Shown here: positions 1 to 8,385 of the stretch, in pieces
Layout of the letters: every line of letters starts with the position of its first letter
Numbering within the stretch: position 1 is the first letter of the stretch
Source of the DNA: Variovorax paradoxus
GTDB lineage: Bacteria; Pseudomonadota; Gammaproteobacteria; Burkholderiales; Burkholderiaceae_C
Length of the DNA stretch: 64,000 bases
Reading direction: 5' to 3'
Assembly (NCBI RefSeq): GCF_030815975.1
Contig: NZ_JAUSXL010000002.1
Location: 4,080,501-4,144,500 of the forward strand
Position numbers and translations under genes: made by a program
Notes under the pieces: generated by a model
Databases searched by the model: none
Told to the model about the DNA's origin: nothing
Seen by the model: the letters and a program-made list of their open reading frames with translations, nothing else

Positions 1-339
1 GGCGTCGAGCAGCGCGTCGAGCTGCGCCGGTTCGCTGAGCTTGACCTTGAAGAACCAGCCGGCGGCCAGCGGGTCGGTGTTGGCGAGCGACGGATCGGCG
101 CGCAGCGCTTCGTTCACTTCGGTGATCTCGCCCGACACGGGCATGAACACATCGGCCGCGGCCTTGACCGATTCGACGACACCGGCGACTTCGCCCTGGG
201 CAAAGATCTTGCCGACTTCAGGCAGGTCGACAAAGACCACGTCGCCGAGCGCGTCCTGCGCATGCACGGTGATGCCGACGGTGGCCGCGCTGCCTTCGGC
301 CGAAACCCATTCGTGGTCCTTGGTGTACTTGATGCTCAT
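1..339 (-). CDS. gcvH: Glycine cleavage system H protein, 3' end cut by window edge
   Basis: This is the lipoyl carrier of the glycine cleavage complex, which shuttles the aminomethyl group from P-protein to T-protein and is reoxidised by L-protein in the cytoplasm. The translation begins MSIKYTKDHEWV, as H proteins do, and carries the lipoylation motif VESVKAA with its lysine near residue 64. It lies 47 bp downstream of gcvT on the same strand, so it shares the riboswitch-controlled transcript. About 113 codons are visible of the roughly 125 usual; the C-terminal few residues lie beyond the window. A GGAG-like ribosome site precedes the ATG. Confidence 0.95.
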   Translation of the reverse strand, partial: MSIKYTKDHEWVSAEGSAATVGITVHAQDALGDVVFVDLPEVGKIFAQGEVAGVVESVKAAADVFMPVSGEITEVNEALRADPSLANTDPLAAGWFFKVKLSEPAQLDALLDA

Positions 340-386
340 GGTGGAAAACTCCTCGTGGAAAAAATGATGATTGGGGAGCGCAGCGC

Positions 387-1565
387 CTAGCCGCGGTAAT
401 AGCGCGTGGGCACGAAAGGCAGCGTCGAGACTTCCATCGGCACCGGCTTGCCGCGCACGATGGCCTGCACGCGCGTGCCGGGCTCGGAAAACGCGGTGGC
501 CACGTAGCCCATGGCAATCGGGCGGTCGGCCGTCGGGCCGAGCAGGCCGCTCGTGACAAAGCCGATGTCGTGGCCTTCGAAGGATTGCAGCACCGTGCCG
601 TCGCGCACCGGAATGCGTTCCAGCGCCACGAGGCCGACGCGCCTGCGCTTGAGCGTGTCGTGGTCGGTGTGGCCCGCGGCGCCGGCCGTGGCGGCGGCGA
701 GCTGCGCCAGCACCCTGGCCGCGCCCGGAAAACCGCCTTCGCGCGCGCCGCCCGTGCGGCGCACCTTCTGGATCGCCCAGTTCAGCGAGGCTTCGACCGG
801 CGTGGTAGCGGTGTCGATGTCGTTGCCGTAGAGGCAGAGCCCGGCTTCCAGCCGCAGCGAATTGCGTGCGCCCAGGCCGATGGGCTTGACCTCGGGCTGC
901 GCCAGCAGCAGGCGGGCCAGCGCGTCGGCATTCTGGCCGGCCACCGAGATCTCGAAGCCGTCTTCGCCGGTGTAGCCGCTGCGCGTGGCGAAGGCCGGAA
1001 TGCCGCCGATCTGCACCGCGCCGCCGGTCATGAACACGAAGCGCTCGGTGCCGGGCGACAGCCGCGCCAGCACCGCGGCCGCCTGCGGCCCCTGCAGCGC
1101 GAGCAGCGCGTGATCGGGCAGCGGCTGCACCTCGCAGCGCGCGCCGATCTTCTGCTGGATGTGGGCGATGTCGGCCACCTTGCAGGCGCCGTTCACGATC
1201 ACGAAGATCGAGCCGTGGTTCTCGTTGAAGAACATCAGGTCGTCGAGGATGCCGCCCTCGTCGTTCAGCAGCAGGCCGTAGCGCTGCTTGCCGGGGGCCA
1301 GGTCGATCACGTCGACCGGCATCAGGGTCTCGAAGGCCGCCGCGGCGTCCGGACCGACCAGGCGCAGCTGGCCCATGTGCGAGATGTCGAACAGGCCGGC
1401 GGCGTCGCGCGTGTGCCTGTGCTCGGCCATCAGGCCGGCCGGGTACTGCACCGGCATCGAATAGCCGGCAAACGGCACCATGCGGGCGCCAAGCTCCACG
1501 TGCAGGCCGTACAGCGGGGTCTTCAGGAGTTGTTCGGCGGAAGAGGAGTCGGAGGAAGCAGCCAC
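387..1565 (-). CDS. gcvT: Glycine cleavage system T protein (aminomethyltransferase)
   Basis: GcvT transfers the methylene carbon from aminomethyl-lipoyl-H protein to tetrahydrofolate, releasing ammonia. The 392-residue product shows the family N-terminus (TPLYGLHVELGARMVPFAGY, then FDISHMGQ) and the C-terminal PVEASLNWAIQK and GFVTSG blocks. I chose the GTG at 1565, which has GGAG six bases upstream. The frame stays open further upstream, but that stretch is the riboswitch and does not look like T protein. First gene of gcvT-gcvH on the minus strand; gcvP is expected outside the window. Confidence 0.95.
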   Translation of the reverse strand: MAASSDSSSAEQLLKTPLYGLHVELGARMVPFAGYSMPVQYPAGLMAEHRHTRDAAGLFDISHMGQLRLVGPDAAAAFETLMPVDVIDLAPGKQRYGLLLNDEGGILDDLMFFNENHGSIFVIVNGACKVADIAHIQQKIGARCEVQPLPDHALLALQGPQAAAVLARLSPGTERFVFMTGGAVQIGGIPAFATRSGYTGEDGFEISVAGQNADALARLLLAQPEVKPIGLGARNSLRLEAGLCLYGNDIDTATTPVEASLNWAIQKVRRTGGAREGGFPGAARVLAQLAAATAGAAGHTDHDTLKRRRVGLVALERIPVRDGTVLQSFEGHDIGFVTSGLLGPTADRPIAMGYVATAFSEPGTRVQAIVRGKPVPMEVSTLPFVPTRYYRG

Positions 1566-1616
1566 GGGGCACTCCAAAAGGGGCAGACGAATTCCATGGC
1601 GCGAGCCATGGGCCAC

Positions 1617-1825
1617 CCCTGCTGTCCGCTTTACCTGAGAGATTCGCCCCACGATCGGGGTTTGCTCCTTCGGTGGGCCGTCGCATCGCGTTGATGCCAG
1701 CAACAGCCTCTCTCCAGCAAGGAAACGCCGGCATTCACCAGCGCTGTGTCAGTCCTTTTGCCTGAGCGTTCGGGAACCCCCTGCGCCTTCGGCGGCCCCG
1801 GCTGGCGGGGCTCTCTCCTGACCAT
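1617..1825 (-). promoter_or_regulatory. Tandem glycine riboswitch upstream of gcvT
   Basis: Read on the minus strand, two similar aptamers follow each other: the first about 1823 to 1745, the second about 1720 to 1617. Each has the glycine-aptamer blocks: an AGGAGAGAG or TGGAGAGAG start, a CCGAAGG(C/A)GCA core, and a closing CTCAGG(C/T)AAA segment followed by GGAC. Tandem glycine aptamers in front of gcvT are established as ON switches that raise cleavage-system expression when glycine is high. About 50 bases separate the second aptamer from the GTG start; I see no convincing terminator there, so control may be translational. Confidence 0.93.
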
Positions 1826-1862
1826 GGGAGTGTAGTGGATCGCGGGCCCGGGGTCTGCAGCC

Positions 1863-2411
1863 TCAGTGCACAGTTTCGGCCAGCGGCAGCAGCCGCTCGA
1901 TGCGTTCCCGCAGCGACTCGGCGCGCTCGGGGCCGGCGGTTTTCTCGATCTCGCTGAGCATCAGCGCGGCGATGGTCAGCATGACCTGGCGGTCGCGGGC
2001 TTCGCGCAGCGCATCGCGCATCTGCAGCGCGAACTTGGGGTCGCGGCGCACGAACATGCGCTCGCAGATGTCGAACAGGAACATGCGCGTGGTGGCCAGC
2101 GAGCGCTTGCCGTCGAAGTTGTCGGCCGATGTGCTGATCTGGATCGGGTCGGCCGTGGGCGCCGGGGCGGGCTGCGTGGGTGCTGCAGCCGGCTGGGCGG
2201 CGGCTGCAGCCTTCGCGTCCTGCAGATAGCCCTTGAGCACCAGCGCCTGGATCGCCTGCTCGGCCTCGGTGCGGCTTGCGAACAGCGGGCTGAAATCGGT
2301 CAGCGAGCGGCGGCCGTCGGCCATCAGCAGCAATGCGCGCTCGCGCTGGCTCAGCGTGCGCTGGCGGCCCTGGAGTTCGTCGCGTGCCTTGTCGGTCTTG
2401 GTGGGAAACAT
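1863..2411 (-). CDS. Conserved hypothetical protein, 182 aa
   Basis: I do not recognise the family. The product starts MFPTKTDKARDEL. Residues about 15-60 (LSQRERALLLMADGRRSL, later EAEQAIQALVLKGYL) look like a helix-turn-helix or winged-helix fold. An Ala/Pro-rich linker follows at about 62-85, then a helical C-terminal half rich in Arg and Glu. No signal peptide or membrane segment is seen. It sits alone between the TRAP-operon terminator and the glycine riboswitch. The ATG at 2411 has no strong ribosome site, so the start is uncertain. The layout would suit a small regulator, but function is unknown. Confidence 0.7.
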   Translation of the reverse strand: MFPTKTDKARDELQGRQRTLSQRERALLLMADGRRSLTDFSPLFASRTEAEQAIQALVLKGYLQDAKAAAAAQPAAAPTQPAPAPTADPIQISTSADNFDGKRSLATTRMFLFDICERMFVRRDPKFALQMRDALREARDRQVMLTIAALMLSEIEKTAGPERAESLRERIERLLPLAETVH

Positions 2412-2504
2412 GGCGGCCACAGCTTTCGGGGATCGAGGGCTGCAGCATCGTTGCAAGCGGTGACATCTTGGTGAAACGGTTGCCTTGAAGGGGCATTGCC
2501 GCGC

Positions 2505-2532
2505 AAAAAAAAGCAGCCTGCGAACAGGCTGC
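2505..2532 (-). terminator. Rho-independent terminator of the TRAP operon
   Basis: A perfect 8-bp stem with a 4-base loop (gcagcctg cgaa caggctgc, 2513-2532) is followed on the minus strand by eight T (2512-2505). It lies 30 bp beyond the dctM stop. On the plus strand it is also followed by a pyrimidine-rich run, but no plus-strand gene precedes it. Confidence 0.88.
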
Positions 2533-2562
2533 CGTTTCTTCTTTTTCTTCGCGTTGTTTCCG

Positions 2563-3841
2563 CTATTTGGCGTACGCCAGGTCTCGCAGTGCGAGCGATA
2601 TCCAGGGCACATAGGTGATCACCAGCAGGCAGGCCAGGATCACGAGCACGAAGGGCACCAGGTATTTCACGATCCGGTCGAGCGAGATGCGCGCTACCGT
2701 GCAGGCCGCGAACAGGTTCACGCCGAAGGGCGGGGTGATCATGCCGAGCGCGAGATTCACCACCATGATCAGCCCGAAGTGCACCGGGTCGATGCCGAAG
2801 TGCACCGCCACCGGCGCCAGGATGGGCGCGAGCACGATGATGGCCGCGCTGGTCTCGATGAACATGCCGATGACGAACAGCGCCGCGTTCACGCCCAAGA
2901 GGAACATTGCGGGCGACTTGAGCACCTCCTGCAGCCAGTGGCCGATGGCGTCGGGCACGCCCGCGCGCGTGATCAGGAAAGCGAACAGGCCCGCGTTGGC
3001 GATGATGAACATGATCACCGCCGACGACAGCACCGACTTGCGCAAGATGACGTACAGGTCCTTGGGCTTGATCTCGCGGTAGATCACCACGCCCACCACC
3101 AGCGCATAGAACACCGCCACGGCCGAGGCTTCTGTGGGCGTGAAGATGCCGCCGTAGATGCCGCCCAGGATGATGACGGGCATCAGCAGCGCCCAGCCGG
3201 CCCGCCACGTCGCCTTGAGGAAAGGCATGCGGCCGTCGCCGTCGTTCTTGCCCCAGCCCTTCCACTTGCAGTAGACCCAGACGAACAGCATCAGTGCCAG
3301 GCTGATCAGAATGCCGGGGCCGAAGCCCGCAATGAACAGCTCGCCGATCGACACCTCGGCGCTCACGCCATAGAGAATCATCGGGATCGAGGGCGGAATG
3401 ATCACGCCCAGCTCGGCGCTGGTGGCCTGCAGCGCCGCCGCGTACGCGGTGGGGTAGCCGTGCTTGATGAGCGCCGGAATCAGGATCGCGCCAATGGCGA
3501 AGGTGGTGGCCACCGACGAGCCCGACACCGCCGCGAAGATCATGCAGGTGAGCACGCAGGTCATCGGCAGGCCGCCCTGCACACCGCCCACGATGCTCTT
3601 GGCAAACTCGACCAGCCGCCGCGAGATGCCGCCGGTTTTCCATCAGGTTGCCGGCCAGGATGAAGAACGGAATGGCCGCCAGCGGAAACTTGTTGATCGA
3701 ATTGAACATCTCCTTCACGGAGATCAGCATGTGGACATTGGCCACCTGGATACCCAGGATCGACGCGAGCCCGATGGACACCGCCACCGAAACCGACAGT
3801 GCAAAACACAGCACCATCGTTGCAACCATCACGGGCGTCAT
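2563..3841 (-). pseudogene. dctM: TRAP transporter large permease DctM, single-base frameshift
   Basis: DctM is the large multi-spanning subunit that carries out Na+-coupled substrate translocation in TRAP transporters. The N-terminal part (MTPVMVATMVLCFAL to FFILAGNLME) and the C-terminal part (SIVGGVQGGLPMT to LALRDLAYAK) both match the family but lie in different frames. The break maps to an AAAA run (plus-strand TTTT at 3636-3639). Removing one A restores the family sequence NLMETGGISRRLVEFAKS and gives 425 aa, the usual length. It overlaps dctQ by ATGA. Either the gene is recently inactivated or this is a homopolymer sequencing error; the otherwise intact sequence favours a recent event or an error. 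Confidence 0.88.
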
Positions 3842-4332
3842 TGCGCGGTCTCCAACTCAAGCCGCTTGGGGTCGAGAAAATTGCCAACAATGCCGAACAG
3901 GCAGAAAACGGAACCCACCGGCAGCGCCAGGTACGACCACATCATCGACAGGCTTTCGAGCCCGGCCATCGACTGCACGCGGCCGCGCATCGCGTAGTCC
4001 CAGCCCCACCAGAGAATGACCAGCATCAGGATCAGCGCGGCAATGCTCACCACGGCATCGAGCACGCGCTTGATGCGCGGCGGGCTCCAGCGGTAGAGCA
4101 CGTCCACGCTCACCATCGCACCCTGGCGAAACGCCATCGGGATGCCGAGGAACACCATCCAGATCAGGCTCACGCGGATCAGGATCTCGCTCCACTCGGC
4201 GGGCTGCTCGAGCACGAAGCGCGTCACGATCTGGAACACGCCCAATGCCGATGCAATGACCAGCATCAGGCAGGCGGCAAGCATCGAGAAGCCGGTGGTC
4301 CAGCGTTCGATGCCAAGGAATTTTTCTTTCAT
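3838..4332 (-). CDS. dctQ: TRAP transporter small permease DctQ
   Basis: DctQ is the small four-helix membrane subunit that pairs with DctM and contacts the binding protein. The 164-aa product has four hydrophobic segments, including MLAACLMLVIASALGVFQIV near the N-terminus, IWMVFLGIPMAF and the C-terminal LPVGSVFCLFGIVGNFL. The family-typical FVLEQPAEWSEIL follows the first helix. I chose the ATG at 4332; a GTG lies two codons upstream. The stop overlaps the dctM start (ATGA), indicating translational coupling. It is separated from dctP by a hairpin terminator. Confidence 0.92.
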   Translation of the reverse strand: MKEKFLGIERWTTGFSMLAACLMLVIASALGVFQIVTRFVLEQPAEWSEILIRVSLIWMVFLGIPMAFRQGAMVSVDVLYRWSPPRIKRVLDAVVSIAALILMLVILWWGWDYAMRGRVQSMAGLESLSMMWSYLALPVGSVFCLFGIVGNFLDPKRLELETAQ

Positions 4333-4351
4333 CTGCACTCGCGTTCAAAAC

Positions 4352-4382
4352 AAAAAAGCCCGCCAGACCGGTCTGGGCGGGC
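4352..4382 (-). terminator. Intra-operon terminator/attenuator between dctP and dctQ
   Basis: An 11-bp GC-rich stem (gcccgccagac at 4358-4368 with gtctgggcggg at 4371-4381, one mismatch-free core around GACCGGTC) is followed on the minus strand by TTTTTTG TTTT. It sits just after the dctP stop and before the dctQ start, so it probably lets only part of transcription reach dctQM, giving more binding protein than permease. Confidence 0.82.
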
Positions 4383-4413
4383 GGGGGCATGCCGTCGGGC
4401 GACGGCAGCCGGG

Positions 4414-5385
4414 TTACTTGTAGTCGCGGATCTTGTCGAGGTTGGCCTTGCCGAAGTCCTTTTCGAACTGCGCGTTCACCGGTGCCAGCGCGGCAACGAA
4501 CTTGGCCTTGTCGACGTTGTCGATCACGGTCATGCCCTTGGCGCGCAGGTCGGCCACGCCTTTGGCGTCGTCCTCGTCCACGCGGGCGCGGTTAGCCTTG
4601 GTGCCTTCCTTGGCGGCTTCCAGGAAGGCCTGCTTGTCGGCCGCGCTGAGCTTGTCGAACGAGGCCTTGTTCATCAGGAAGATGCAGGGCGAATAGACGT
4701 GGCCCGTGAGCGAAAGATGCTTTTGCACCTGGTCGAACTTGGCGGAGATGATCACCGGCAGCGGGTTCTCCTGGCCGTCGACCGTGCCCTGCTGGAGCGC
4801 GGTGAACACCTCGGGGAAGGCCATGGGCGTGGTGATGATGCCAAAGCCCTTGTAGGCGGCAATGTGCACCGGGTTCTCCATGGTGCGCATCTTCAGGCCC
4901 TTGAGGTCTTCCGGCCCCTTCACGTCGCGCTTGCTGTTGGTCATGTGGCGGAAGCCGTTCTCGGCCCAGGCCAGCGCCTTGAAGCCCTTGGCGTCGAACT
5001 TGGTGAGCAGCTCCTGGCCAATGGGGCCGTCGAGCACGGCGCGCGCATGGGCCTTGTCGCGGAACAGGAAGGGCACGTCGAGGATCTTGGTCTCGGGCAC
5101 GAAGTTGGGCACCGGGCCGGTCGAGGAGAAAGCGAGTTCCTGCGTGCCCAGTTGCACCGCCTCGATCGATTCGCGTTCGCCGCCGAGCGCGCCGTTGTAG
5201 AAGGTCTGCACCTTGTATCGGCCGCCCGTGCGCTTTTCGACTTCCTTGGCGAAGGTGTCGATGGCCACGCCCTGGTGCGAGTTCTGCGAGGTCGAGATAC
5301 TGATCTTCATGGTCGTCTGCGCAAAGGCCGCGCAGGCCATGCCCATGCCCAGAACCAGGCCGGCGGCCAGTCGGGTCAATTTCAT
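4414..5385 (-). CDS. dctP: TRAP transporter periplasmic substrate-binding protein DctP
   Basis: This periplasmic protein captures an organic acid, probably a carboxylate or sugar acid, and delivers it to DctQM. The 323-aa product has a Sec signal peptide (MKLTRLAAGLVLGMGMACAAFAQ) and the DctP family core: GALGGERESIEAVQLGTQE, the GLKMRTMENPVH block with the carboxylate-binding Arg, and a C-terminal helix-rich lobe. AGGAGACAG lies close upstream of the ATG. It is the first transporter gene, 63 bp after denD. The neighbouring D-erythronate-dehydrogenase-like gene suggests a C4 sugar-acid substrate, which is inference. Confidence 0.95.
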   Translation of the reverse strand: MKLTRLAAGLVLGMGMACAAFAQTTMKISISTSQNSHQGVAIDTFAKEVEKRTGGRYKVQTFYNGALGGERESIEAVQLGTQELAFSSTGPVPNFVPETKILDVPFLFRDKAHARAVLDGPIGQELLTKFDAKGFKALAWAENGFRHMTNSKRDVKGPEDLKGLKMRTMENPVHIAAYKGFGIITTPMAFPEVFTALQQGTVDGQENPLPVIISAKFDQVQKHLSLTGHVYSPCIFLMNKASFDKLSAADKQAFLEAAKEGTKANRARVDEDDAKGVADLRAKGMTVIDNVDKAKFVAALAPVNAQFEKDFGKANLDKIRDYK

Positions 5386-5448
5386 TCTTCTGTCTCCTGA
5401 GATGGAAAGGGGGTGTCACAAAGCGTCGGCTTCGCGCGCAACCGATGA

Positions 5449-6465
5449 CTATGCCGCAATAACCAGTTTGACCGCGTCGGGATTTTCACGGACGTAATCG
5501 CGGATCACCGCCTCGAAGCTGGCGTCGGCGGAGAGTCCCAGCCCCTTGGCTCGAACGGTTGCTATGCGCCCGGGCCAGGTCTTCACGATGCGCTGGATGG
5601 CTGGGTCGGGCGTGCGGTCGAGCAATGCGGTGGCGGCCTTGCCGGCCACGCGTTCGAGCGCGGCGGCCATTTCGCCCACGGTGGTGGAAAGCGAGGGCAG
5701 GTTGAGCGCGGTGCGCGGGCCCCAGTCGGCGTCGCTGGCCTCTGCGGCGCGCAGGATGCCTTCGACCGTGCGCGCCGGCGATGCGATGGCCACGGGCGTC
5801 TCGTCGGGCACCGGGCAGGCGGCGCGGATGCCCGCGAGCGGCTCGCGGATCATGCCGCTGAAAAAGCCCGAAGCCGCGCCGTTGGGCCGGCCGGGGCGCA
5901 CGCTCACCGTCATCAGCCGCACGCTGCGGCCGCGGATGAAGCCCTTGCGCGTGTAGTCGGCCATCAGCTGCTCGCCGATGAACTTCTGGACGCCGTAGCT
6001 GGTCTGCGGCGTCGGCAGCGTGTGGTCTTCGATCACCGGCGGCAGCGGCTGCTCGGGCGAGTCGCCGAACACCGCGAGCGAACTGGCAAACACCAGCAGC
6101 GGCCGGGTGCCCACGGCGCGCGCCTTTTCGAGCAGGGCATGCGTGGCGGCGAAGTTGCTGCGCATGCCCAGGTCGAAATCGGCCTCGCATTCGCCGCTGA
6201 CCGCGGCAGCCAGGTGAAAGATGGCGTCGGCCTCGCGCCAGAGCGCTGTGTCGGGCGATGCGAGTTGTTCGTTCAGGTCGCCGAGCGCGGTGCCGATGCG
6301 CGGGTCGGCCGCCAGATCGGCCGGCGGCGCGGCGCGGTCGACCAGCGTGATGCGGGAAATGGTGCGCGCTGGCGCACCGGCCAGTGAAAGCCCGCCCCGC
6401 TTCAGCAGGGTGCGGGCGAGGCGCGCGCCCAGAAAGCCCGCGCCGCCCGTGATGACGATCTGCAT
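5449..6465 (-). CDS. denD: D-erythronate dehydrogenase-like NAD(P)-dependent SDR
   Basis: An extended short-chain dehydrogenase of 338 aa that matches the DenD pattern. DenD oxidises D-erythronate to 2-keto-D-erythronate, the first step of four-carbon sugar-acid catabolism. Visible motifs are the Rossmann TGGAGFLG at residues 7-14, the active-site TSYGVQK with Tyr and Lys, and family blocks FHLAAAVSGECEADFDLGMR, SVRPGRPNGAAS and LNLPSLSTTVGEM. GGAGAC precedes the ATG at 6465. It opens the minus-strand operon with dctPQM. The partner kinase and aldolase genes (otnK/otnC type) are not in the window, so the substrate is inferred. Confidence 0.85.
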   Translation of the reverse strand: MQIVITGGAGFLGARLARTLLKRGGLSLAGAPARTISRITLVDRAAPPADLAADPRIGTALGDLNEQLASPDTALWREADAIFHLAAAVSGECEADFDLGMRSNFAATHALLEKARAVGTRPLLVFASSLAVFGDSPEQPLPPVIEDHTLPTPQTSYGVQKFIGEQLMADYTRKGFIRGRSVRLMTVSVRPGRPNGAASGFFSGMIREPLAGIRAACPVPDETPVAIASPARTVEGILRAAEASDADWGPRTALNLPSLSTTVGEMAAALERVAGKAATALLDRTPDPAIQRIVKTWPGRIATVRAKGLGLSADASFEAVIRDYVRENPDAVKLVIAA

Positions 6466-6533
6466 GGTTGTCTTGTCTCCTTCGCCAACGAGCATAGCGC
6501 AGCGGGATGGGCGGCTCAGGCGACACTTGCACG

Positions 6534-7439
6534 ATGAACCTGCGATTCGTCGAAGCCTTTCACTGGGCCGTGGCGCTCAAGAGCGTCACCCGTGCGGCCG
6601 AGAAGCTGCACCTCACGCAGTCGGCGCTTTCCAGCCGCATCGCGGCGCTCGAACGCGAGTTGGGCGTGCTGCTGCTCGACCGGCGCGACAAGCAGTTCCG
6701 CCTCACGGTGGCGGGGCAGCGCTTCCATGCCTTCGCGCAGAAGCTGCTCGAGATGCAGATGCACATCAAGGCCGAGATGGGTTCGGGCACCGTGCGCGAA
6801 GCGGTGCTGCGCGTGGGTGCGATCGAATCGGTGGTGCACAGCTGGCTCACGGGGTGGCTCAAGCACATGCAGGCGACGCATCCGGATTTCGAGCTGGAGC
6901 TCACCGTCGAAACCACGCCGGTGCTGGTCGACCAGCTGCAGCGCGGCAAGCAGGACCTGGTATTTGCCGCGCTGCCGGCGGCCGGCGATGGCGTGCGCAC
7001 CCGGGCCGTGCCGCCGATGCCCATGTGCTTCGTCGGCCACCGCGAGCTGCACCTGAAGCGGCGCTACCGCATGGCAGACCTGCTCTCGCTCGACCTCTTG
7101 ACCTTCCAGCGCGGCTCGCAGCCCCACGTGGCGTTGCTCGAGATGTTCCGCGACGCCGGCAGCCCGCCGCCGCGTGTGCATGCGATTTCATCCATCTCGG
7201 CGATGGCGCAGCTGGTGGAGGCGGGCTTTGGCGTGGCCACGCTGCCGCGCGCGGTGGTCGAGCCGCTGGCGCGGCGCCTGCCGCTGCGCGTGCTGCCCTG
7301 CGACGACACGCTGGAGCCGCTGCCCATCTACGCGAGCTACCGCGACGACCCGTCTTCGCCGCTGCCCGAGGCCGCGCTCGGCTCCGCCGTGGTGCATGCG
7401 TCGCACCGCATGGGGTCATCGAAAAAATCGATGAGCTGA
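6534..7439 (+). CDS. LysR-family transcriptional regulator
   Basis: A 301-aa LysR regulator. The N-terminal helix-turn-helix (FHWAVALKSVTRAAEKLHLTQ, then SALSSRIAALERELG) is followed by a substrate-binding domain. The start MNLRFVEAF at 6534 was preferred to a GTG/ATG 27 bases upstream because LysR proteins begin just before this segment. It is divergent from denD with 68 bp between the starts, so the most likely target is the denD-dctPQM operon. It could instead control the downstream D-glutamate-cyclase-like operon, which runs in the same direction 91 bp later. Confidence 0.93.
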   Translation: MNLRFVEAFHWAVALKSVTRAAEKLHLTQSALSSRIAALERELGVLLLDRRDKQFRLTVAGQRFHAFAQKLLEMQMHIKAEMGSGTVREAVLRVGAIESVVHSWLTGWLKHMQATHPDFELELTVETTPVLVDQLQRGKQDLVFAALPAAGDGVRTRAVPPMPMCFVGHRELHLKRRYRMADLLSLDLLTFQRGSQPHVALLEMFRDAGSPPPRVHAISSISAMAQLVEAGFGVATLPRAVVEPLARRLPLRVLPCDDTLEPLPIYASYRDDPSSPLPEAALGSAVVHASHRMGSSKKSMS

Positions 7440-7530
7440 GCGAGAAACTTTGCGTTGGCGTTCGTGAGCGCGGATTCCCACAATCCGGCGCATCACACCA
7501 CAGCGATGCATCGGGCATCGAGAACGCCAA

Positions 7531-8346
7531 ATGTCGAACCGTCCAACCTTTGCAGAGCAGCCCGGCGCCGGCAGCAGCGCGCTGGCCGTGCGCCATGCCT
7601 GCCGCGGCGGCGCGCTGAACGCCCACACCAGCGGGCTCGCGAGCGCCCACGTGCAGGGCAACCTCGTGATCCTGCCGCGCGAGCATGCCGCCGACTTCCT
7701 GCGCTTCTGCCAGGCCAACCCCAAGCCGTGTCCGCTGCTCGGCGTGTCGGAAGCCGGTGATCCGGCGCTGCCGGCGCTCGGCGAGGACATCGACATCCGC
7801 ACCGACCTGCCGCGCTACCGGGTGTGGCGAAACGGTGTGCTGGTGGACGAACCCACCGACGTGCGCGCGCTATGGCGCGACGACATGGTGAGCTTCGTGA
7901 TCGGCTGTTCCTTCACCTTCGAGCATGCGCTGATGGCCGAGGGCATCGTGCTGCGCCACGTGGCGCAGGGCCGCAACGTGGCGATGTACCGCACCTCGGT
8001 CGCCACCACGCCGGCCGGTCCTTTCCATGGGCCGATGGTGGTGTCGATGCGCCCGCTGCGGGCGGCCGATGCCATTCGCGCGGTGCAGATCACCTCGCGC
8101 TTTCCGGCGGTGCACGGCGCGCCGGTGCACATCGGCGATCCGGCGCTGATCGGCATCGGGTCGATCGCCAATCCCGACTACGGCGACGCGGTCGAGGTGA
8201 TGCCCGATGAGCTGCCCGTGTTCTGGGCCTGCGGCGTCACGCCCCAGGCCGCGCTGGCCGCCGCCAGGCTGCCGTTCGCCATCACGCATGCGCCGGGCTC
8301 GATGCTCGTGACCGACCTGCTGCATCACAGCCTGGCCGCGTTCTAG
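7531..8346 (+). CDS. DUF1445 / D-glutamate cyclase-like putative hydro-lyase
   Basis: The 271-aa product belongs to the UPF0317/DUF1445 family, annotated in bacteria as putative hydro-lyase. The mammalian homologue is D-glutamate cyclase, which makes 5-oxo-D-proline from D-glutamate. Family blocks seen: [19 protein letters not shown] near residue 120, [30 protein letters not shown], and the C-terminal [13 protein letters not shown] followed by [12 protein letters not shown]. It is followed 39 bp later by an MFS carrier and then a 5-oxoprolinase-type fusion. That arrangement fits a D-glutamate or 5-oxoproline route. The enzymatic role in bacteria is inferred from the family. Confidence 0.85.
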   Translation: MSNRPTFAEQPGAGSSALAVRHACRGGALNAHTSGLASAHVQGNLVILPREHAADFLRFCQANPKPCPLLGVSEAGDPALPALGEDIDIRTDLPRYRVWRNGVLVDEPTDVRALWRDDMVSFVIGCSFTFEHALMAEGIVLRHVAQGRNVAMYRTSVATTPAGPFHGPMVVSMRPLRAADAIRAVQITSRFPAVHGAPVHIGDPALIGIGSIANPDYGDAVEVMPDELPVFWACGVTPQAALAAARLPFAITHAPGSMLVTDLLHHSLAAF

Positions 8347-8385
8347 GCCCGCCGTTTTCACCCATTCATACCTGGAGACAAACCC

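Noticed and set aside
1631..1825. A 64-codon minus-strand frame upstream of gcvT
   Set aside because: It lies entirely within the two glycine aptamers, whose RNA motifs explain the sequence.
3631..3645. Programmed ribosomal frameshifting in dctM
   Set aside because: The run is only four A, with no slippery heptamer or evident stimulatory stem; TRAP permeases are not known to use this. Mutation or sequencing error is simpler.
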